Notes under the pieces: generated by a model
The model's database searches: none
What the model saw: only the letters and a program-made list of their open reading frames with translations
What the model was told of the DNA's origin: nothing
Shown: positions 40,244 to 49,536 of the stretch, piece after piece
How the letters are laid out: the number at the start of each line of letters is the position of its first letter
Position numbering within the stretch: the stretch's first letter is position 1
Translations under genes and position numbers: made by a program
NCBI RefSeq assembly: GCF_031845305.1
Contig: NZ_JAVREH010000003.1
Coordinates: forward strand, 124,001-188,000
From: Jatrophihabitans_A lederbergiae
GTDB taxonomy: Bacteria; Actinomycetota; Actinomycetes; Mycobacteriales; Jatrophihabitantaceae
DNA: 64,000 nucleotides
Direction of reading: 5' to 3'

Positions 40244-42476
40244 TCCCCGTTCCGGTTCGCACCGCGCACGGCTGTCAGTCCTGCGGCTGCTGATCGGCTC
40301 GTTGCTGCTGACGCTGCTCAGCCGGTTGGCCTTCGTGCAGCTGATGGACCCGAACAAGCCCGCGCAGTCCGCCGGCGCGACGCACCTGGGCTCCATCGTG
40401 GTGCCGGCGCCGCGCGGTGAGATCGTCGACTCCCGAGGCCGGGTGCTGGTCGGCAACAAGAGCACCCACGTGCTCACGGTTGACCGGTCCGCCCTGGACC
40501 AGCAGGACGACCACGGCGCCGCGGTGCTCGCGAGACTGGCGCCCGTCCTCGGCATGGCCGCAGTGGATCTGAGGCACGAGATCACGCCGTGTGGCAGCAA
40601 GGTCCCGTCGCCCTGCTGGACGGGGGAGCCGTACCAGCCGGTGCCGGTGGCCAGTGACATCGACGCCGGCGTGGTGTTTGCGATCTCAGAGCACGCCGAG
40701 GACTTCCCCGGTGTGGCGATCGACGCCCAGACGGTACTCGACTACCCCGGCGGAACGCTCGCGGCGCACGTCCTCGGCTATACCGGCGTGGTCGGAGCCG
40801 ACGATCAGAAGGCGAACAGGGCCCTGGCCGACGCGGACACCATCGGCCGGAGTGGGCTCGAAGAGTCCTACGACAGCGTGCTGCGCGGCGTGGACGGTGA
40901 GCAGAAGGTTCAGCTGGACCCTCGTGGCGAGGCCGTCGGCACGGCCGCCGCGGTACCGGCCAAGCAGGGCGACACACTGATCACCAGCATCGATGCCGAC
41001 GTCCAGGCGCTGGCGGAGAAGTCACTGCGCGAGCAGATCCACGCCTCGCAGCTCAAGGGCAAGCCCGCTCCCTCGGGCGCGGCCGTGGTGATGGATCCGC
41101 ACACCGGCCGCGTGATCGCCGCCGCCGGCTACCCGACGTATGACCCGTCCGAGTTCGTCGGTGGGATCTCGGTCGCCGATTACCACAAGCTCACCGCGCC
41201 GGGCGCCAACGATCCGCTGGTCGGCAGGGCCATCGCCGGTGCCTACGCCCCGGGCTCGACGTTCAAGCTCATCAGCTCCTCCGACGACGTGATGAGCGGC
41301 GCGGTCACGACCGACGGGCGCTATCCGTGCCCCGGCTCGCTCAGCGTCGACGGCCGCACGAAGACCAACTACGAATCCGAGTCCTTCGGTGGCCCCATCG
41401 ACCTGACCTTCGCGCTGCAGGTGTCCTGTGACACCTTCTTCTACGCCCCCGCGGTCGCCGAGTGGCAGGCCGACCAGGCCCGCGTGGACAGCGGCAAGAA
41501 GCCGTTGGAGCAGCTGCAGGCAATGGCGCGCGCGTTCGGCGTCGCGCAGTTCCCGGGGATGGACCTGCCCGCCGACGAGCAGGCCACCGGCTCCATCGGT
41601 GACCGGGCGAGTCGGATGGCCGGCTGGAAGGCGAACAAGGCCGACTACTGCGCGGCCGCGAAGGCGGGCTACCCGGACGTCACAGACCCGACCAACCGGG
41701 CCTACCTGACGCAGCTGGCGTCGGAGAACTGCACGGACGGCTGGCGCTTCTTCGCGGGCAACAACGCCGACACCGCGATCGGGCAGGGCGACACCACGGT
41801 GTCGCCGCTGCAGCTGGCGACCGCCTATTCGGCCATGGTGAACGGCGGGACGCTGTACCAGCCCACGCTCGGCTGGGGAGTGGCCGACGCCAACGGCAAG
41901 ATCATCAGGACGATCACGCCCAAGACCGTCCGGACGCTGCCGGTCACTCCCTCGGTGCTCTCCAAGGTCGCGAATTCGCTGCACTTTCAGAACAACCACT
42001 CGGTGTCCGGCGCCCTGGCCTTCGACGGCTCGCCGATCCAGACGCTGATCAGCGGCAAGACCGGAACGGCGGAGGTGTACGGCAAGCAGGACACCTCCTG
42101 GCTGGCGTCCTGGGGTCCGGTGCAGCCGGGGCAGGACGCCAGCAACGCCAAGTTCGTCGTGGTGGGCATGATCGAGCAGGCCGGTACCGGGGCGTCGGCC
42201 GCGGCGCCGATGGTCCGCAAGATCTACGAGGGCCTGCTGGGCGTCAACGGCGCGCCGGTGGTGGCGGGTTCCGAACCGGCCAGCACGATGCCCACGGTCG
42301 TGGCCAAGTCACTCTCCCACCAGAGCAAGCCCAGCTCATCAGGCTCCACGGCGGGTACCGCCAGGGCCACCAGCGCATCGGCTAGCGCGTCCTCCGGAGG
42401 CGGCCAGGCCCCACCAGGCTCCGCCGCGCCACTGCCCGACGTGCTGCCCACCCCGAGCGGAACGAGGCGGCCGTGA
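40230..42476 (+). CDS. mrdA: Penicillin-binding protein 2 (peptidoglycan transpeptidase)
   Basis: A 748-residue class B PBP. An N-terminal membrane anchor (RLLIGSLLLTLLSRLAFVQL) precedes the pedestal domain. The transpeptidase motifs are SxxK in APGSTFKLIS, SCD in LQVSCDTFFYAPA (the SxN position) and KTG in LISGKTGTAEV. The C-terminal 60 residues are Ser/Ala/Pro-rich and probably disordered outside the membrane. It overlaps mreD by 14 nt and rodA by 4 nt, so it is strictly coupled. It cross-links side-wall peptidoglycan with RodA. Confidence 0.95.
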   Translation: MSFTDPRSGSHRARLSVLRLLIGSLLLTLLSRLAFVQLMDPNKPAQSAGATHLGSIVVPAPRGEIVDSRGRVLVGNKSTHVLTVDRSALDQQDDHGAAVLARLAPVLGMAAVDLRHEITPCGSKVPSPCWTGEPYQPVPVASDIDAGVVFAISEHAEDFPGVAIDAQTVLDYPGGTLAAHVLGYTGVVGADDQKANRALADADTIGRSGLEESYDSVLRGVDGEQKVQLDPRGEAVGTAAAVPAKQGDTLITSIDADVQALAEKSLREQIHASQLKGKPAPSGAAVVMDPHTGRVIAAAGYPTYDPSEFVGGISVADYHKLTAPGANDPLVGRAIAGAYAPGSTFKLISSSDDVMSGAVTTDGRYPCPGSLSVDGRTKTNYESESFGGPIDLTFALQVSCDTFFYAPAVAEWQADQARVDSGKKPLEQLQAMARAFGVAQFPGMDLPADEQATGSIGDRASRMAGWKANKADYCAAAKAGYPDVTDPTNRAYLTQLASENCTDGWRFFAGNNADTAIGQGDTTVSPLQLATAYSAMVNGGTLYQPTLGWGVADANGKIIRTITPKTVRTLPVTPSVLSKVANSLHFQNNHSVSGALAFDGSPIQTLISGKTGTAEVYGKQDTSWLASWGPVQPGQDASNAKFVVVGMIEQAGTGASAAAPMVRKIYEGLLGVNGAPVVAGSEPASTMPTVVAKSLSHQSKPSSSGSTAGTARATSASASASSGGGQAPPGSAAPLPDVLPTPSGTRRP

Positions 42477-43642
42477 CCAGCACCCTGACCTTGCCGCACC
42501 GCTCACCGCTGCGGGCCGTCACCGACTCCCGGCGGCTGCGCTCCTATGACTGGGTGCTGCTCGGCGCGGCCTTCCTGCTGTGCCTGATCGGGGCAATGCT
42601 GGTGTGGTCGGCGACCCGCACCCGGATGGAACTGGCCGGCCTGAACCCACAGACCTACCTGGCCAAGCACCTGCTGAACACGGCGCTGGGCGCGGTGCTG
42701 CTGTTCTGCGCCGCCCGGGTCGACTCCCGGATCCTGCGGCTGATCGGCCCGGTGCTGTACGTCCTGAGCATCCTGGGGCTGCTGGCGGTGTTCGTCATCG
42801 GCTCCACCATCAACGGCGCGCACGCCTGGATCGTGATCGGCGGTGGCTTCGAGATCCAGCCTGCCGAGTTCGCCAAGGTCGGTCTGATCTGCGCGCTGGC
42901 GGTGCTGTTCGGCCAGCGGGCGGCGCTTCGGCCGCAGTCCGGCCACCCGAGCGTGCGGGACCTGCTGATGGCGCTGGCGCTGGCGGCACCGCCACTGGGC
43001 CTGATCATGCTGCAACCGGATCTCGGCTCTGCCCTGGTTCTGGTGTCGGCGACCCTGGGCCTGCTGATCGCGGCCGGTGTCCAGGGCCGCTGGATCGTGG
43101 CCCTGCTGGTGCTCGGCGTGCTCGGCGCGGTGCTGGCGATCAAGGGCGGTGTACTGGCGGAATACCAGCTGGCACGCTTCGCCGCCTTCGCCCATCCGGG
43201 CCGCGACGCTCAGGGCGTGGCGTACAACATCAACCAGGCCCATATCGCCATCGCGCATGGCGGAATCTTCGGTCAGGGACTGTTCCACGGCGAGCAGACC
43301 CGCGGCGCGTTCGTGCCAGAGCAGCAGACCGACTTCGTGTATTCGGTCGCGGGCGAGGAGCTCGGCTTCGCGGGCTCGGCGCTGATCATCGGCCTGTTCG
43401 CCGTGATCGTCTGGCGTGGCCTGCGGATCGCCGCGGCCGCGACCGGGACGCAGCGACTGGTAGCAGCCGGCATCGTGTGCTGGATCGGCTTCCAGACGTT
43501 CCAGAACATCGGCATGAACCTGGGGCTCACCCCGGTCACCGGGCTGCCGCTGCCGTTCGTGTCCTACGGTGGGTCGTCGATGTTCGCCCAGGGCCTTGCA
43601 CTGGGCCTACTCCAGGCGATCCACCGGCGGACGCCAGGCTGA
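42473..43642 (+). CDS. rodA: Peptidoglycan glycosyltransferase RodA (SEDS family)
   Basis: A 389-residue, about ten-helix SEDS polymerase. Family segments: GSTINGAHAWIVIGGGFEIQPAEFAKVGLI, NQAHIAIAHGGIFGQGLFHGEQTRGAFVPEQQTDFVYSVAGEELGFAG, and TGLPLPFVSYGGSSMFAQGLALGLLQAI. It starts with GTG overlapping the mrdA stop. It polymerises lipid II for side-wall synthesis with PBP2. Its last 36 nt overlap the 3' end of a convergent gene. Confidence 0.95.
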   Translation: MTSTLTLPHRSPLRAVTDSRRLRSYDWVLLGAAFLLCLIGAMLVWSATRTRMELAGLNPQTYLAKHLLNTALGAVLLFCAARVDSRILRLIGPVLYVLSILGLLAVFVIGSTINGAHAWIVIGGGFEIQPAEFAKVGLICALAVLFGQRAALRPQSGHPSVRDLLMALALAAPPLGLIMLQPDLGSALVLVSATLGLLIAAGVQGRWIVALLVLGVLGAVLAIKGGVLAEYQLARFAAFAHPGRDAQGVAYNINQAHIAIAHGGIFGQGLFHGEQTRGAFVPEQQTDFVYSVAGEELGFAGSALIIGLFAVIVWRGLRIAAAATGTQRLVAAGIVCWIGFQTFQNIGMNLGLTPVTGLPLPFVSYGGSSMFAQGLALGLLQAIHRRTPG

Positions 43643-44437
43643 GGCATCCGGTTCGGGCACCGCGGGCTGCATGGGGCTTCCAACCGCCGGCTCGGTTTCG
43701 TCCGCGTCGGGTACGACGTCAGCGGCTGAAGCAGCTGAGGCGGCTGAGGCGCGGGCAGCCATCAGCCGGTCCCACCCCCAGGCGAGGACGCACACCAGAC
43801 TGGACAGCGCGGCCAGTCCGATGGACCAGCCGAGCCCGAAGGTCTCGTAGTCTAGGGCGAGTACCTGCTTGCGGATCGGCAGCGTCGACAGGGCCACCGA
43901 CCCCGCGGACCCGGCGAGTAGCAGCGCGCCGGTGATGCCCACGGTCGAGGACAGCTGGGCCGTGGGCATCACCGGCCGGGTGCTACTCGCGCGCCAGCGC
44001 GGCCGGAGCGCGGCAAGCATGCGAGGTCCCGCGATCGCGACCACCGCGGCAAGCAGCATCAGCGCCGCGCAGGCGCAGAACACAATCCCGTACCGCGGTC
44101 CGGTGAGGGCGTCGTCCACCGAGAGCGGGCCGCTGGCGCGCAGTCTCGGCCGTCCCCAGCCGTCGACATAGAAGCTGAAGCGCGCCGCGGCCGGGTTCCC
44201 GGACAGCTGCGCCTGGTCCGGGAGCTGACCGTGGATCCGGTACAGCGGCGCGAAGCTCGCCCCGACTGCCAGCGCCGCTGCCACCACCCAGGCGGTGGCG
44301 TGCATGAGCGATGCCTTCAGCGGGCGTGTGGTCGCGGTCGCCGCCGGCCTGCCACCAGCGCCAGCCGCACCGCCACCGTCAGCACCATCGTCCAGCGGCG
44401 TGACGCTGAAGAACTCGATCTCGGACTCGGTTGCCAT
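43607..44437 (-). CDS. Hypothetical four-helix membrane protein
   Basis: A 276-residue protein. A polar Gly/Ala-rich N-terminus is followed by four hydrophobic segments: ATAWVVAAALAVGASFAPLY, GIVFCACAALMLLAAVVAIAG, VGITGALLLAGSAGSVAL and LGWSIGLAALSSLVCVLAW. An extracytoplasmic loop after the first helix contains FSFYVDGWGRPRL. The C-terminal 60 residues are Ala/Ser/Asp/Pro-rich. The stop lies within the rodA coding region (36-nt antisense overlap). I do not recognise the family, though similar proteins of this topology are common in actinobacteria. Confidence 0.65.
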   Translation of the reverse strand: MATESEIEFFSVTPLDDGADGGGAAGAGGRPAATATTRPLKASLMHATAWVVAAALAVGASFAPLYRIHGQLPDQAQLSGNPAAARFSFYVDGWGRPRLRASGPLSVDDALTGPRYGIVFCACAALMLLAAVVAIAGPRMLAALRPRWRASSTRPVMPTAQLSSTVGITGALLLAGSAGSVALSTLPIRKQVLALDYETFGLGWSIGLAALSSLVCVLAWGWDRLMAARASAASAASAADVVPDADETEPAVGSPMQPAVPEPDASAWRPPVDRLE

Positions 44438-44455
44438 CGGCTGTTGGGTGTCCTT

Positions 44456-44567
44456 CCAGCCTCGTGGGAGCGACAGGCTCCGGTCCAGCCTCGTGGCGCC
44501 AGGCTCCGGTTCGCTCGGTCAGCCGCGGTCGCCAGCTGAGCTTAGGACCGGATCAGCCGCAGTCGCC
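44456..44567. repeat. Nested direct repeats upstream of the DUF1800 gene
   Basis: CCAGCCTCGTGG occurs at 44456-44467 and 44485-44496. CAGGCTCCGGT occurs at 44474-44484 and 44500-44510. A 17-18-bp imperfect pair (GGTCAGCCGCGGTCGCC) lies at 44517-44533 and 44550-44567. These fill the 212-nt divergent intergenic region. Confidence 0.85.
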
Positions 44568-44649
44568 GCATGTTTGGCTACCTCTTCTAACACGCACTTC
44601 ACCTGCGTAGACTCTTAGTAACATATTGCTGACGGAGAGTGAGAGAGCG

Positions 44650-46134
44650 GTGCCGACAACGATCTGGCCGTCCATCGCTGCGGCGCGCTCGAATGCCGCG
44701 CGTTCGGCCCGGGCCCCGCTGGCCTGGGACCCCGACTCGCTGCTGCTGTCCCGGTTCGCCTTCGGCCCCGACGTTCCCAGCCGCGCCCAGCTGGCGAAAG
44801 CGGGACCGGACGCCTGGTGGCGCGAGCAGGTGGCGTTCGGTAGCGGCGCGGGGGCGGGCTACGGCGCCTATCCGGCGATCGCCGCGCAGGGCCCGCTGCT
44901 GCGGCAGAGCCCGGTAGCGGTGCGGGCCTGGCTCAAGGCCAACGGCAACGAGTACGGCTGGGATGCGATGGACCAGCTCACCAAGGTGACGCTCGGACTG
45001 CAGACCTGGAGCCATGGCCAGCTGTACGAGACGGTGGTGGACTTCTTCGCCAACCACCTCAATGTCGCCAACCACAACGGTGACGTCTGGTCCACCCGGC
45101 ACACCATGGACCGTGACGTCATTCGCATCCACGCGCTGGGCTCGTACACCGACATGCTGCTGGCCTCGGCCCGCAACCCGGCGATGTTGCAGTACCTGAA
45201 CCTGGCCGATTCCAACAAGACGGCGGTCAACGAGAACTACGGCCGCGAGCTGTTGGAACTGCACACGGTGGGCCTGGACGCCCGCTACACCGAGGCCGAC
45301 GTCCAGAACTCGGCGCGCATTCTCACCGGCCGGACCCTGGACGGCGACTTCAACTACGTCTACCGGCCCAACCGGCACTGGACCGGCCCCGTCACGATTC
45401 TCGGTTTCAACCACGCCAACGAGACCGCGGACGGGGGAGAGGCGGCCGGGGATGCCTACCTTCGCTACCTTGCCCGGCATCCGAGCACCGCCAAGCGGCT
45501 GGCCACCAAACTCTGCCAGCGCTATGTCTCGGACAACCCGACGCCCACCCTGATCGCGGCGGTGGCGACGGCGTACCTGCAGAACGGCACCCGGGTCACC
45601 CCGATGCTGGCGGTGATCCTGCGTTCGACGGAGTTCTGGTCCAGCCGCGGCGCGAAGGTTCGCCGCCCCGCCGAGAACCTCATCGCCACACTGCGGGTGC
45701 TCGGCATCCAGCTCGGTGACGTCGGCAAGTCGCTGAACAGCCTGCACTGGATGACGTCTGCGGTCGGCAATGTGCCGCTGGACTGGTCCGCGCCCAACGG
45801 CTATCCCGACGTGGCCGCAGCCTGGCGCTCGTCCGGCTCACTGCTCAACCTGTGGGCCTATCACCGCGGCCTGACCCAGAACTGGTACGACGGCTTTGCC
45901 AAGTTCACCGCGACCTCGCTGTACGGCACGGCAAAGCCCCGGACGAGCGGCGAGGCCATCGACATGCTCACCAGGCGGCTGACCGGAATGACCTTCTCGA
46001 CCGGGCACCGCCAGGCGCTGCAGGCGTTCCTCGGCGAGCCGGCCGGTACCCCGATCGGGCAGTCGCAGCTGCGCTGGTACCTGGAGCATCTGATTCCGGT
46101 CATCCTCGACGGCCCGCACCACGCGTTGCGCTGA
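44650..46134 (+). CDS. DUF1800 family protein
   Basis: A 494-residue protein. The conserved core includes FFANHLNVANHNGDVW, LLASARNPAMLQYLNLADSNKTAVNENYGRELLELHTVGLDARYTEADVQNSARILTGRT and LARHPSTAKRLATKLCQRYVSD. These mark DUF1800, found next to DUF1501 genes in many bacteria. No classic signal peptide is seen. Start GTG 44650 (VPTTIWPS) sits behind a GA-rich tract; an upstream TTG (44626) is less likely. Function is unknown, but the fixed pairing suggests a joint extracytoplasmic role. Confidence 0.88.
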   Translation: MPTTIWPSIAAARSNAARSARAPLAWDPDSLLLSRFAFGPDVPSRAQLAKAGPDAWWREQVAFGSGAGAGYGAYPAIAAQGPLLRQSPVAVRAWLKANGNEYGWDAMDQLTKVTLGLQTWSHGQLYETVVDFFANHLNVANHNGDVWSTRHTMDRDVIRIHALGSYTDMLLASARNPAMLQYLNLADSNKTAVNENYGRELLELHTVGLDARYTEADVQNSARILTGRTLDGDFNYVYRPNRHWTGPVTILGFNHANETADGGEAAGDAYLRYLARHPSTAKRLATKLCQRYVSDNPTPTLIAAVATAYLQNGTRVTPMLAVILRSTEFWSSRGAKVRRPAENLIATLRVLGIQLGDVGKSLNSLHWMTSAVGNVPLDWSAPNGYPDVAAAWRSSGSLLNLWAYHRGLTQNWYDGFAKFTATSLYGTAKPRTSGEAIDMLTRRLTGMTFSTGHRQALQAFLGEPAGTPIGQSQLRWYLEHLIPVILDGPHHALR

Positions 46135-46196
46135 GCCGCCCACTCCATGAGCCGACGAGCCGGCCGTTTCAGGAACACGCACGAGAGAAGGAACCG

Positions 46197-47519
46197 ATGA
46201 TCGACACCTCCGGCACTGATCAGACGGCGGCCCAGCCGCTGCTAACCGCACGCGCCGAGCAGGTCAGCGCCGAGCTCGCGGCGCAGGACGCCTGTTGGAG
46301 TTCCGGCTGGACCCGCCGCACGTTCCTGGCGGGTGCCGGGATGGTCGGCGTGGCGGCGCTGGGCAGCCAGCTGGTGTCGACGCGCGCGGCGTACGGCGCA
46401 ACCACCACCGGCAACACCCTGATCACCATCTTCCTGCGCGGAGCGGCAGACGGGCTGCGGATCCTGGTGCCGACGGGAGCCGAACTCGGCGGCAACTACC
46501 TGCGCTCGGTTCGTGCCAACCTGGTGCCGGCCGAGGCGGAGCTGCTACCGCTGGCGGGCTCGGCAGGCTGGGCGCTCAACAAATCGTTGAGCCCGCTGCT
46601 GCCGTACTGGTCCACCGGCGAGCTGGCCTTCGTTCCTGCCGTGTCGGCCCAGGGCATTTCGCGCAGCCACTTCCAGGCACAGCAGTGCCTGGAGCGCGGG
46701 TCGGACACCGCGACGACCGGCTGGCTGGACCGCGCGCTGTCCCAGCTCGGTCCGGGCACCACCTTCCGCGCGGTCGCCCAGGGCTCTGCCGCACCCGCGT
46801 CGTTCACCGGGGAGCAGGCCAAGCTGGTGATGAACTCGCTCAAGTCCTTCTCCTTTCCCGGCTGGGACGGCGTCGCGCCGCGGAGCGAGACCGCCATCCG
46901 GACGCTGTACCGCGGCCTGGCCGGCCCGCTGGGCGAGGACGTGCCGACCACGCTGGCCGCCCTTGCCACGGCCGGAACCGCGCAGACCAAGGCCGGTCCG
47001 CGCAACGGGGCCAGCTACCCGTCCGGCAACTTCTCCACCGCCATGGCGGATCTCGCGACCCTGCTCCGCGCGGAAGTAGGCATGCAGGTGGCCACCGTCG
47101 ACGTCGGCGGCTGGGACACCCACACCGACGAGGCCGGGGACCTCGACCGCAACCTCGCCTCGGCGGCCAAGACCCTGGATGCCTTTCTCACCGACCTAGG
47201 ACCTCAGCGCCGCAAGCGCGTCACCATCGCGGTCGTGACGGAGTTCGGACGCCGGGTGCAGGTCAACGCCAGCGGCGGGACCGACCACGGTCACGGGAGC
47301 GTGCTGTGGCTGCTCGGCGGCGGGCTGTCGAAGGCAGCCGTACACGGCGCCTGGACACCGCTGTCGGCCTCGACGCTTGATTCCGGAGACGTGCCCGGTC
47401 TCAACAGTGCCTTCGACGTCTTCGGTGAACTGGCCCAGAAGCGGCTCGGCGTGGGCCGCGTCGACACGCTGTTTCCGGGGCTGGGGTTCAGTCCGCTCGG
47501 CGTCGCCCGCGTCGGTTAG
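46197..47519 (+). CDS. DUF1501 family protein with Tat signal
   Basis: A 440-residue protein. Residues about 36-62 form a twin-arginine signal: WTRRTFLAGAGMVGVAALGSQL, then ARAAYGA as a likely cleavage region. The mature part belongs to DUF1501, a sulfatase/phosphatase-like fold: ITIFLRGAADGLRILVP, SRSHFQAQQCLERG, VATVDVGGWDTHTDE, VVTEFGRRVQVNASGGTDHGHGSVLWLLGGG. His/Asp residues in GWDTHTDE and TDHGHG could bind metal. GAGAAGGA precedes ATG 46197. It lies 62 nt after the DUF1800 gene and is probably co-transcribed; the folded protein is exported. Confidence 0.88.
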   Translation: MIDTSGTDQTAAQPLLTARAEQVSAELAAQDACWSSGWTRRTFLAGAGMVGVAALGSQLVSTRAAYGATTTGNTLITIFLRGAADGLRILVPTGAELGGNYLRSVRANLVPAEAELLPLAGSAGWALNKSLSPLLPYWSTGELAFVPAVSAQGISRSHFQAQQCLERGSDTATTGWLDRALSQLGPGTTFRAVAQGSAAPASFTGEQAKLVMNSLKSFSFPGWDGVAPRSETAIRTLYRGLAGPLGEDVPTTLAALATAGTAQTKAGPRNGASYPSGNFSTAMADLATLLRAEVGMQVATVDVGGWDTHTDEAGDLDRNLASAAKTLDAFLTDLGPQRRKRVTIAVVTEFGRRVQVNASGGTDHGHGSVLWLLGGGLSKAAVHGAWTPLSASTLDSGDVPGLNSAFDVFGELAQKRLGVGRVDTLFPGLGFSPLGVARVG

Positions 47520-47530
47520 CGCGCAGCCCG

Positions 47531-47544
47531 TAGCATTGGAGCCC
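47531..47544 (+). promoter_or_regulatory. Candidate -10 element for the radical SAM gene
   Basis: TAGCAT at 47531-47536 lies 8 nt from GTG 47545; there is no good SD (only a weak GGAG 4 nt away). Confidence 0.4.
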
Positions 47545-49536
47545 GTGAACACCAGCCCCGATTCTCTCTTCGACACACTCGAACCGCTGCTGACCCAGGT
47601 GAGCAAGCCGATCCAGTACGTCGGCGGCGAATTGAACGCGCGGACGAAGGACTGGAACTCCGTCAGCGTCCGCTGGGCACTGATGTACCCCGACGCCTAC
47701 GAGGTGGGTCTGCCCAACCAGGGCGTGCAGATCCTGTACGAGGTTCTGAACGAGCGCCCCGACGCGCTCGCCGAGCGGACGTACGCGGTCTGGCCGGATC
47801 TGGAGAAGTTGCTGCGCGAGCACGACGTGCCGCAGTTCACCGTGGACGGCCACCGTCCGGTCGGAGCCTTCGACGTCCTTGGCATCTCGTTCTCCACCGA
47901 GCTCGGTTACACCAACATGCTCACCGCGCTCGACCTGGCAGGGATCCCGCTGCACGCGTTCGACCGCGACGACAGCCATCCGATCGTGCTGGCGGGCGGT
48001 CACGCGGCCTTCAATCCCGAGCCGGTGGCCGATTTCATCGACGCGGCGGTGCTCGGGGACGGTGAGCAGATCGTCGGTGCCATCACCGACGTGATCGGGG
48101 CGTTCAAGGCCGAGGGCTCACCGGGCGGACGGGACGAGTTGCTGACCCGGCTCGCCGAGACCGGCGGGGTGTACATCCCGCGCTTCTACGACGTCAGCTT
48201 CGTTCCCGCCGGTGACGGCCCGTCCGCCGGTCAGCTGGCCGCCATCACGCCGAACCGAGACCGCGTTCCGACGCGGGTCAGCAAGCACACCGTGATGGAC
48301 CTGGACGCCTGGCCCTATCCCAAGACGCCGCTGGTGCCGCTGGCGGAGTCGGTGCACGAGCGGATGTCGGTCGAGATCTTCCGCGGCTGCACCCGTGGGT
48401 GCCGGTTCTGCCAGGCCGGCATGATCACCCGCCCGGTGCGTGAGCGCTCCATCGAGGGCATCGGCAAGATGGTCGAGGCCGGGCTGAACGCCACCGGCTT
48501 CGAAGAGGTCGGCCTGCTGTCGCTGTCGAGTGCTGACCACTCCGAGATCGCGCCGCTGGCCAAGCAGCTCGCCGACCGGTACGAGGAGTCGCGGGTGTCG
48601 CTGTCACTGCCCTCGACCAGGGTGGACGCGTTCAACATCGACCTGGCGAACGAGTTCTCCCGCAACGGCCGGCGCTCCGGCCTGACGTTCGCCCCCGAGG
48701 GCGGGTCCGAGCGGCTGCGCCGGGTCATCAACAAGATGGTCACCCACCAGGACCTCATCAACACCGTGACGGCGGCGTACTCCCAGGGCTGGCGCCAGGT
48801 GAAGCTGTACTTCATGTGCGGCCTGCCCACCGAGACGGACTCCGACGTTCTCGAGATCGCCAAGATGGCTCAGGACGTCATCCGGGCCGGACGACAGGCC
48901 ACCGGGTCACGCGACGTCCGGGCCACCGTCTCGATCGGCGGGTTCGTGCCCAAGCCGCACACGCCGTTCCAGTGGGCCGCCCAGGCCTCGCCCGAGGTGG
49001 TCGACGACCGGCTGCGCAAGCTCCGGGCCGCGATCAGCGCCGACAAGTCGCTGGGCCGCGCCATCGGCATGCGCTACCACGACGGGCAGCCGTCCCTGAT
49101 CGAGGGCCTGCTCTCGCGTGGCGACCGGCGGGTGGGCGCGGTCATCGAGCAGGCGTGGCGCGACGGCGCCCGGTTCGACGGCTGGAGCGAGCACTTCTCC
49201 TACGCCCGCTGGATAGCTGCGGCTGACAAGGTTCTGCCGCCGCTAGGCGTGTCGATCGAGTTCTTCACCACCCGTGAGCGCGACGCCGACGAGGTGCTGC
49301 CCTGGGACCACCTGGACTCGGGCCTGGACAAGCAGTGGCTGTGGGACGACTGGCAGGACGCGCTTACCGGCTACGAGCAGGACGACTGCCGGTGGACGCC
49401 CTGCTTCGACTGCGGGGTGTGCCCGACGATGGGCACCGACATCCAGGTCGGGCCGACCGGCAAGACGTTGCTGCCGCTGGTGGCCACCGGCTCGGCCAAG
49501 GTTCCGTGGCCGGTCAGCACCTCGGTCCAGCGCTGA
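47545..49536 (+). CDS. Radical SAM protein of the TIGR03960 family
   Basis: A 663-residue protein. The N-terminal third is a B12-binding-like domain (VSVRWALMYPDAYEVGLPNQGVQILYEVLNER...FDVLGISFSTELGYTNMLTALDLAGIPL). The radical SAM motif RGCTRGCRFCQAG (CxxxCxxC) lies near residue 280. The C-terminus has a Cys-rich WTPCFDCGVCPTMGTD segment, possibly binding a second cluster. These proteins sit beside DUF2344 genes and upstream of RNase E/G across many bacteria; the target, perhaps tRNA or ribosome, is not established to my knowledge. Its stop overlaps the next start (TGATG). Confidence 0.9.
   Translation: MNTSPDSLFDTLEPLLTQVSKPIQYVGGELNARTKDWNSVSVRWALMYPDAYEVGLPNQGVQILYEVLNERPDALAERTYAVWPDLEKLLREHDVPQFTVDGHRPVGAFDVLGISFSTELGYTNMLTALDLAGIPLHAFDRDDSHPIVLAGGHAAFNPEPVADFIDAAVLGDGEQIVGAITDVIGAFKAEGSPGGRDELLTRLAETGGVYIPRFYDVSFVPAGDGPSAGQLAAITPNRDRVPTRVSKHTVMDLDAWPYPKTPLVPLAESVHERMSVEIFRGCTRGCRFCQAGMITRPVRERSIEGIGKMVEAGLNATGFEEVGLLSLSSADHSEIAPLAKQLADRYEESRVSLSLPSTRVDAFNIDLANEFSRNGRRSGLTFAPEGGSERLRRVINKMVTHQDLINTVTAAYSQGWRQVKLYFMCGLPTETDSDVLEIAKMAQDVIRAGRQATGSRDVRATVSIGGFVPKPHTPFQWAAQASPEVVDDRLRKLRAAISADKSLGRAIGMRYHDGQPSLIEGLLSRGDRRVGAVIEQAWRDGARFDGWSEHFSYARWIAAADKVLPPLGVSIEFFTTRERDADEVLPWDHLDSGLDKQWLWDDWQDALTGYEQDDCRWTPCFDCGVCPTMGTDIQVGPTGKTLLPLVATGSAKVPWPVSTSVQR

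Noticed and set aside
45852..46196. Upstream extension of the DUF1501 protein
   Set aside because: It overlaps the end of the DUF1800 gene in another frame. The SD and Tat signal support ATG 46197.
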